From NCBI GenBank assembly GCA_044221335.1, contig JBGAPI010000027.1:1-64000 (forward strand): DNA of 64,000 nucleotides. Reading direction: 5' to 3'. Below are positions 61,057-64,000 of the stretch, one piece after another. Within the stretch, counting starts at the first letter, position 1. Each line of letters opens with the position of its first letter. The stretch is from JBGAPI01 sp044221335. Its GTDB lineage: Bacteria; Pseudomonadota; Gammaproteobacteria; Xanthomonadales; Ahniellaceae. The notes under the pieces were generated by a model. The model was given only the letters and a program-made list of their open reading frames with translations, searched no databases and was not told the origin of the DNA. Position numbers and translations under genes: made by a program.

Positions 61057-61081
61057 GGATTCGCGGCTGCGCCGCGAGTCC
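61053..61081 (+). repeat. GTAG-headed palindrome at the VOC gene stop
   Basis: GTAG head and stem GGATTCGCGGC / GCCGCGAGTCC (one mismatch). The TAG is the stop codon of the VOC gene. The arms differ from the GGCGGGC family. Confidence 0.6.
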
Positions 61082-61176
61082 TTCACGCCCACCGGGGCCG
61101 GGTGGGTGGCGTCGAGTCGAAGCGATTTTCTTTCGCCGACTGCCTGTGCTGGAGCGCGTGCTCGACGGGTTGCCGG

Positions 61177-61182
61177 TACGCT
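61177..61182 (+). promoter_or_regulatory. -10-like box TACGCT six bases before the GNAT ATG
   Basis: TACGCT, CCGTCG, ATG with no Shine-Dalgarno sequence. Confidence 0.45.
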
Positions 61183-61188
61183 CCGTCG

Positions 61189-61806
61189 ATGACTATCGAC
61201 CGCGCCCCACCCAGCCGGCATCACCGCGGCTTCCGGGTCCGCCGGGGCGATCGACCCTGGACGGAAGCGCTGACGATGAACGACGGCCGCGAGTTCGTCG
61301 TCCGGCCGATCGAGCCCGCCGATGCACCCGTGCTGGCGGCGGTGTTCCACCTGCTGACGCCGGAGGAAGTTCGCTACCGCTTCCTGCATCCGATCAAGGA
61401 ACTGACCCCGGCGATGCTTCGCCAGCTCACCGAGATCGATCGCCGCCGGGCGATCGCGCTGGTGGTCGCGGAGCCCGGCGAGCCCGGCACGGCACTGATC
61501 GTCGCGGTCGGCAGAGCTGCGATCGAACCGGATCGGCGCGACGCCGAATTCGGGATCATTGTCGGCGGCCCGCTGTCCGGGCGCGGACTCGGACGTCACC
61601 TGCTGAAGCGCCTGCTGCACTGGGCCCGGCTGAAGCGACTCGACACCCTGGGCGGCACCGTGCTCGCCGACAACGCGCCGATGCTCGAACTTGCGGCGCA
61701 CCTCGGGTTCAGCCGCGAGCATGTCAGTGGCGAGCCGGGACTGGTCCTTGTCGCAAAGACGCTGAGCCCCCGCGCGCCAGTGCCGGCAGGGACCGGCGCG
61801 CACTGA
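61189..61806 (+). CDS. GNAT-family N-acetyltransferase
   Basis: 205 aa from the ATG at 61189; an ATG at 61276 starts nearer to the domain (MNDGREFVVRPIEPADA). The domain resembles the acetyltransferase domain of Pat-type protein lysine acetyltransferases, with TPEEVRYRFLHPIKELTP and the acetyl-CoA loop GGPLSGRGLGRHLLKRLL. The usual ADP-forming acyl-CoA synthetase part is absent, so it is a stand-alone version. The substrate could be a protein lysine or a small amine. It precedes mfd on the same strand by about 80 bases. Confidence 0.85.
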   Translation: MTIDRAPPSRHHRGFRVRRGDRPWTEALTMNDGREFVVRPIEPADAPVLAAVFHLLTPEEVRYRFLHPIKELTPAMLRQLTEIDRRRAIALVVAEPGEPGTALIVAVGRAAIEPDRRDAEFGIIVGGPLSGRGLGRHLLKRLLHWARLKRLDTLGGTVLADNAPMLELAAHLGFSREHVSGEPGLVLVAKTLSPRAPVPAGTGAH

Positions 61807-61888
61807 CCCGATCCCGCGACCTCCGGCACGCCGAGACCACCCCCGCGCCGGGCTAAACTCCGCGCCCCTCGCGCGACCCTGTGCTCCG

Positions 61889-64000
61889 ATGTCGACCGCC
61901 GCCGTCCTCACCCCTCCCCTGCCGCGTGCGACCCAGCGTCGCGCCTACTGGACGACGCCGCCCGGCGGCGCGCTGGCACTCTCGCTGCTGCAGGCCGCGC
62001 AGTCCTCCGGGCGGCTTACCGTGGTCGTGGCACGCGACACCCACGAGGCGCATCGCCTGGAGGCCGAGATCGGTGCTTTCGCCGGCGACGGCGTCGACGT
62101 GCTGCACTTCCCGGACTGGGAAACCCTGCCCTACGACCTGTTCTCGCCGCATCCGGACACGGTCTCGCAGCGCATCGCCACCCTGTTCCGCCTGCCCGCG
62201 GTCAAGCGCGGCGTGCTGGTGGTGCCGGTCGCGACGCTGATGCAGCGCCTGGCGCCGCGGCGCTACATCGGCGGCTCCGGACTGGTGCTCGCGATCGGCC
62301 AGGAATTCGACCTCGAGGCCGAACGCCGTCGCCTCGACGCCGCCGGCTATCGCCACGTGCCGCAGGCGATCGAGCCCGGCGAGTACGCGACCCGCGGGGC
62401 CCTCCTCGACATCTTTCCGATGGGCTCGGCGGTGCCCTACCGCGTCGAACTGTTCGACCGCAGCATCGAGACCATCCGCAGCTTCGACCCGGAGACGCAG
62501 CGCTCGGAGGCCCAGGTCGACGAGGTGAAGCTGCTGGCCGGTCGCGAGTTCCCCTTGTCCGAGAGCGCGATCAAGGAGTTCCGCTCGAAGCTCCGCGAGC
62601 GCTTCGACTTCGATCCGAAGCGCTGCCCGATCTATGCCGATCTGCGCGAGGGCTCGACCCCGGCGGGCATCGAGTATTACCTGCCGCTGTTCTTCGACGC
62701 GACCGAGACGCTGTTCGACTACCTCGCCGCAGATGCGCTGTTCGCGCTGACACCGGGGGCCTTCGACGCCGCCGAGCAGTTCTGGAAGTCGACCGGCGAG
62801 CGCTGGGAGCAGCGCCGCCACGACCTCGAGCGGCCGCTGCTGCCGCCCGAGGAGCTCTATCTCGATCCGCAGCGGCTGCGCGAGCGCCTCAACCAGGCCG
62901 AGCGCGTCGAGGTGCTCGCCGCCGGCAGCAACGACCATCAGGTCCCGCTCGGCGCGCAGCCGGCGCCGACGCTGCCGCTCGCCCGCAAGGACGAGCCGGC
63001 CGGCACCGCACTGGCCGGCTTCCTCGGCGCCTACCCCGGTCGCGTGCTGCTGGCGGTCGATTCCGCCGGGCGTCGCGAGTCGGTGCTGGAGCAGCTGCGG
63101 CCGGTCGGCCTCACACCGATCGTGCTGTCCGGCTGGCGGGAATTCCTCGACGGCGATGCGCGCCTCGCGATCGCCGTGCTGCCGATCGACGACGGCTTCG
63201 CGCTCGACGCCCCGACACTGTGCGTGCTGACCGAGCGCCAGCTGTCGCCGGAGCGCGCCCAGCAGGCGCGGCGCCGGCGCCGCGCCGCGCGCGATCCCGA
63301 GGCGATCATCCGCGACCTCGGCGAGCTCGCGATCGGCAGTCCGGTGGTGCACGTCGACCACGGCGTCGGTCGCTACCAGGGCCTGATCAAGCTGTCGATC
63401 GGCGGCAGCGACGGCGAGTTCCTGGCGATCGAATACGCCAAGCAGGACAAGCTCTACGTGCCGGTCGCGCAGCTGTCGCTGGTGTCGCGCTACACCGGCA
63501 CCGCGCCCGAGCTGGCGCCCCTGCATTCGCTCGGCGGCGACGCCTGGGACCGGGCCAAGAAGAAGGCGGCGGAAAAGGTCCGAGACGTCGCCGCCGAGCT
63601 GCTCGACATCTACGCCCGCCGCGAGGCGCGGGTCGGCAATGCGATCCCGCTCGACGCGGCGCTGTACCAGCAGTTCGCCAGCGCCTTCCCGTTCGAGGAG
63701 ACGCCGGACCAGATGACCGCGATCAGCGCCGTCCTCGACGACCTCGGCCGCGCGCGGCCGATGGACCGCGTCGTCTGCGGCGACGTCGGCTTCGGCAAGA
63801 CCGAGGTCGCGGTGCGTGCCGCGTTCGCGGTCGCGCAGGCGGGCCGCCAGGTCGCCCTGCTGGTGCCGACGACGCTGCTCGCCGAGCAGCACTTCCGCAA
63901 CTTCCGCGATCGCTTCGCCGACTGGCCGATCCGCGTCGAAGTGCTGTCGCGCTTCAAGGCGAAGAAGGAGATCGACGAGGCGCTCAAGCGGATCGAGAGC
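61889..64000 (+). CDS. mfd: Transcription-repair coupling factor Mfd (5' part, cut by window end)
   Basis: 704 codons are visible of a protein usually about 1150 aa; the open frame runs off the window. Domain order: UvrB-homology region from the N-terminus (FPDWETLPYDLFSPHPD, then GLLDIF-type GALLDIFPMGS), the RNA-polymerase-interaction domain (PVVHVDHGVGRYQGL and DKLYVPVAQLSLVSRY) and the start of the RecG-like translocase with Walker A GDVGFGKT. It pushes stalled RNA polymerase off damage and recruits UvrA. A TAAACT (61852-61857) may be its -10 box. Confidence 0.95.
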   Translation, partial: MSTAAVLTPPLPRATQRRAYWTTPPGGALALSLLQAAQSSGRLTVVVARDTHEAHRLEAEIGAFAGDGVDVLHFPDWETLPYDLFSPHPDTVSQRIATLFRLPAVKRGVLVVPVATLMQRLAPRRYIGGSGLVLAIGQEFDLEAERRRLDAAGYRHVPQAIEPGEYATRGALLDIFPMGSAVPYRVELFDRSIETIRSFDPETQRSEAQVDEVKLLAGREFPLSESAIKEFRSKLRERFDFDPKRCPIYADLREGSTPAGIEYYLPLFFDATETLFDYLAADALFALTPGAFDAAEQFWKSTGERWEQRRHDLERPLLPPEELYLDPQRLRERLNQAERVEVLAAGSNDHQVPLGAQPAPTLPLARKDEPAGTALAGFLGAYPGRVLLAVDSAGRRESVLEQLRPVGLTPIVLSGWREFLDGDARLAIAVLPIDDGFALDAPTLCVLTERQLSPERAQQARRRRRAARDPEAIIRDLGELAIGSPVVHVDHGVGRYQGLIKLSIGGSDGEFLAIEYAKQDKLYVPVAQLSLVSRYTGTAPELAPLHSLGGDAWDRAKKKAAEKVRDVAAELLDIYARREARVGNAIPLDAALYQQFASAFPFEETPDQMTAISAVLDDLGRARPMDRVVCGDVGFGKTEVAVRAAFAVAQAGRQVALLVPTTLLAEQHFRNFRDRFADWPIRVEVLSRFKAKKEIDEALKRIES

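Overview
The window is about 64 kb of high-GC chromosomal DNA (mostly G or C at third codon positions) from a gammaproteobacterium. Gene content and order point to the Xanthomonadales (Lysobacterales), outside the well-known plant pathogens. The evidence is: the cmk-rpsA-ihfB-lapA-lapB block; the prmB-aroC-asd-fimV-truA block; map-glnD-dapD-arsC-like; queA-tgt...yajC-secD-secF; a TIGR02999-type sigma factor; and many GTAG-headed REP palindromes of the SMAG type known from Stenotrophomonas. The genus cannot be named from the sequence. No rRNA operon, transposase, integrase, phage gene or CRISPR array was seen. Both ends fall inside ordinary chromosome, and the last gene (mfd) is cut by the window edge.

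Layout. 1-5.4 kb (minus strand): LPS-assembly regulators lapB/lapA, ihfB, ribosomal protein S1, cytidylate kinase and truA. 5.6-11.8 kb (minus): fimV (type IV pilus/polarity), asd, aroC, prmB. 12.1-17.7 kb (plus): an M3 oligopeptidase lipoprotein, a NhaD-type antiporter, a CNNM/CorC-type membrane protein and an ExoD-like protein. 18-23 kb: bolA, a large exported RCC1-repeat protein and a divergent orphan sigma factor. 23.1-24.4 kb: a decayed tRNA-Ser copy, an intact tRNA-Ser(UGA) and two small unknown genes. 24.7-29.2 kb (minus): serS, a membrane protein, mdh and an aminotransferase. 29.4-33.1 kb (plus): a tightly overlapped operon of three exported proteins, then threonine synthase. 33.2-36.4 kb: small enzymes and a glycine-zipper protein, with a dense REP array. 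36.4-40.7 kb (minus): dapD-glnD-map. 40.9-42.3 kb: a zinc-ribbon/PH protein and an EamA transporter. 42.6-51.5 kb: secF, secD and yajC, two Sel1-like paralogues inserted on the opposite strand, then a HAD phosphatase, tgt and queA. 51.6-57.7 kb: a NarL-type two-component system whose kinase and regulator genes are separated by an S9 peptidase, and a divergent hybrid kinase. 57.6-64 kb: a secreted dienelactone-hydrolase-like protein, cytochrome c', a CDF transporter, a VOC protein with a histone-H1-like tail, a GNAT protein and the start of mfd.

How it works together. Most of the window is housekeeping: translation and tRNA modification, amino-acid biosynthesis (asd, aroC, dapD, thrC), nitrogen signalling (glnD), Sec export (secDF-yajC) and envelope control (lapAB). 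The accessory interest lies in four places: non-coding architecture (GTAG REPs that supply TAG stop codons, heptamer tandem repeats, -10 boxes placed for leaderless mRNAs); the exported RCC1 protein with its sigma factor; the three-gene envelope operon at 29.4-31.9 kb; and a shared TGACA-N2-TGTCA palindrome that may link the two-component system to a Sel1-like gene.
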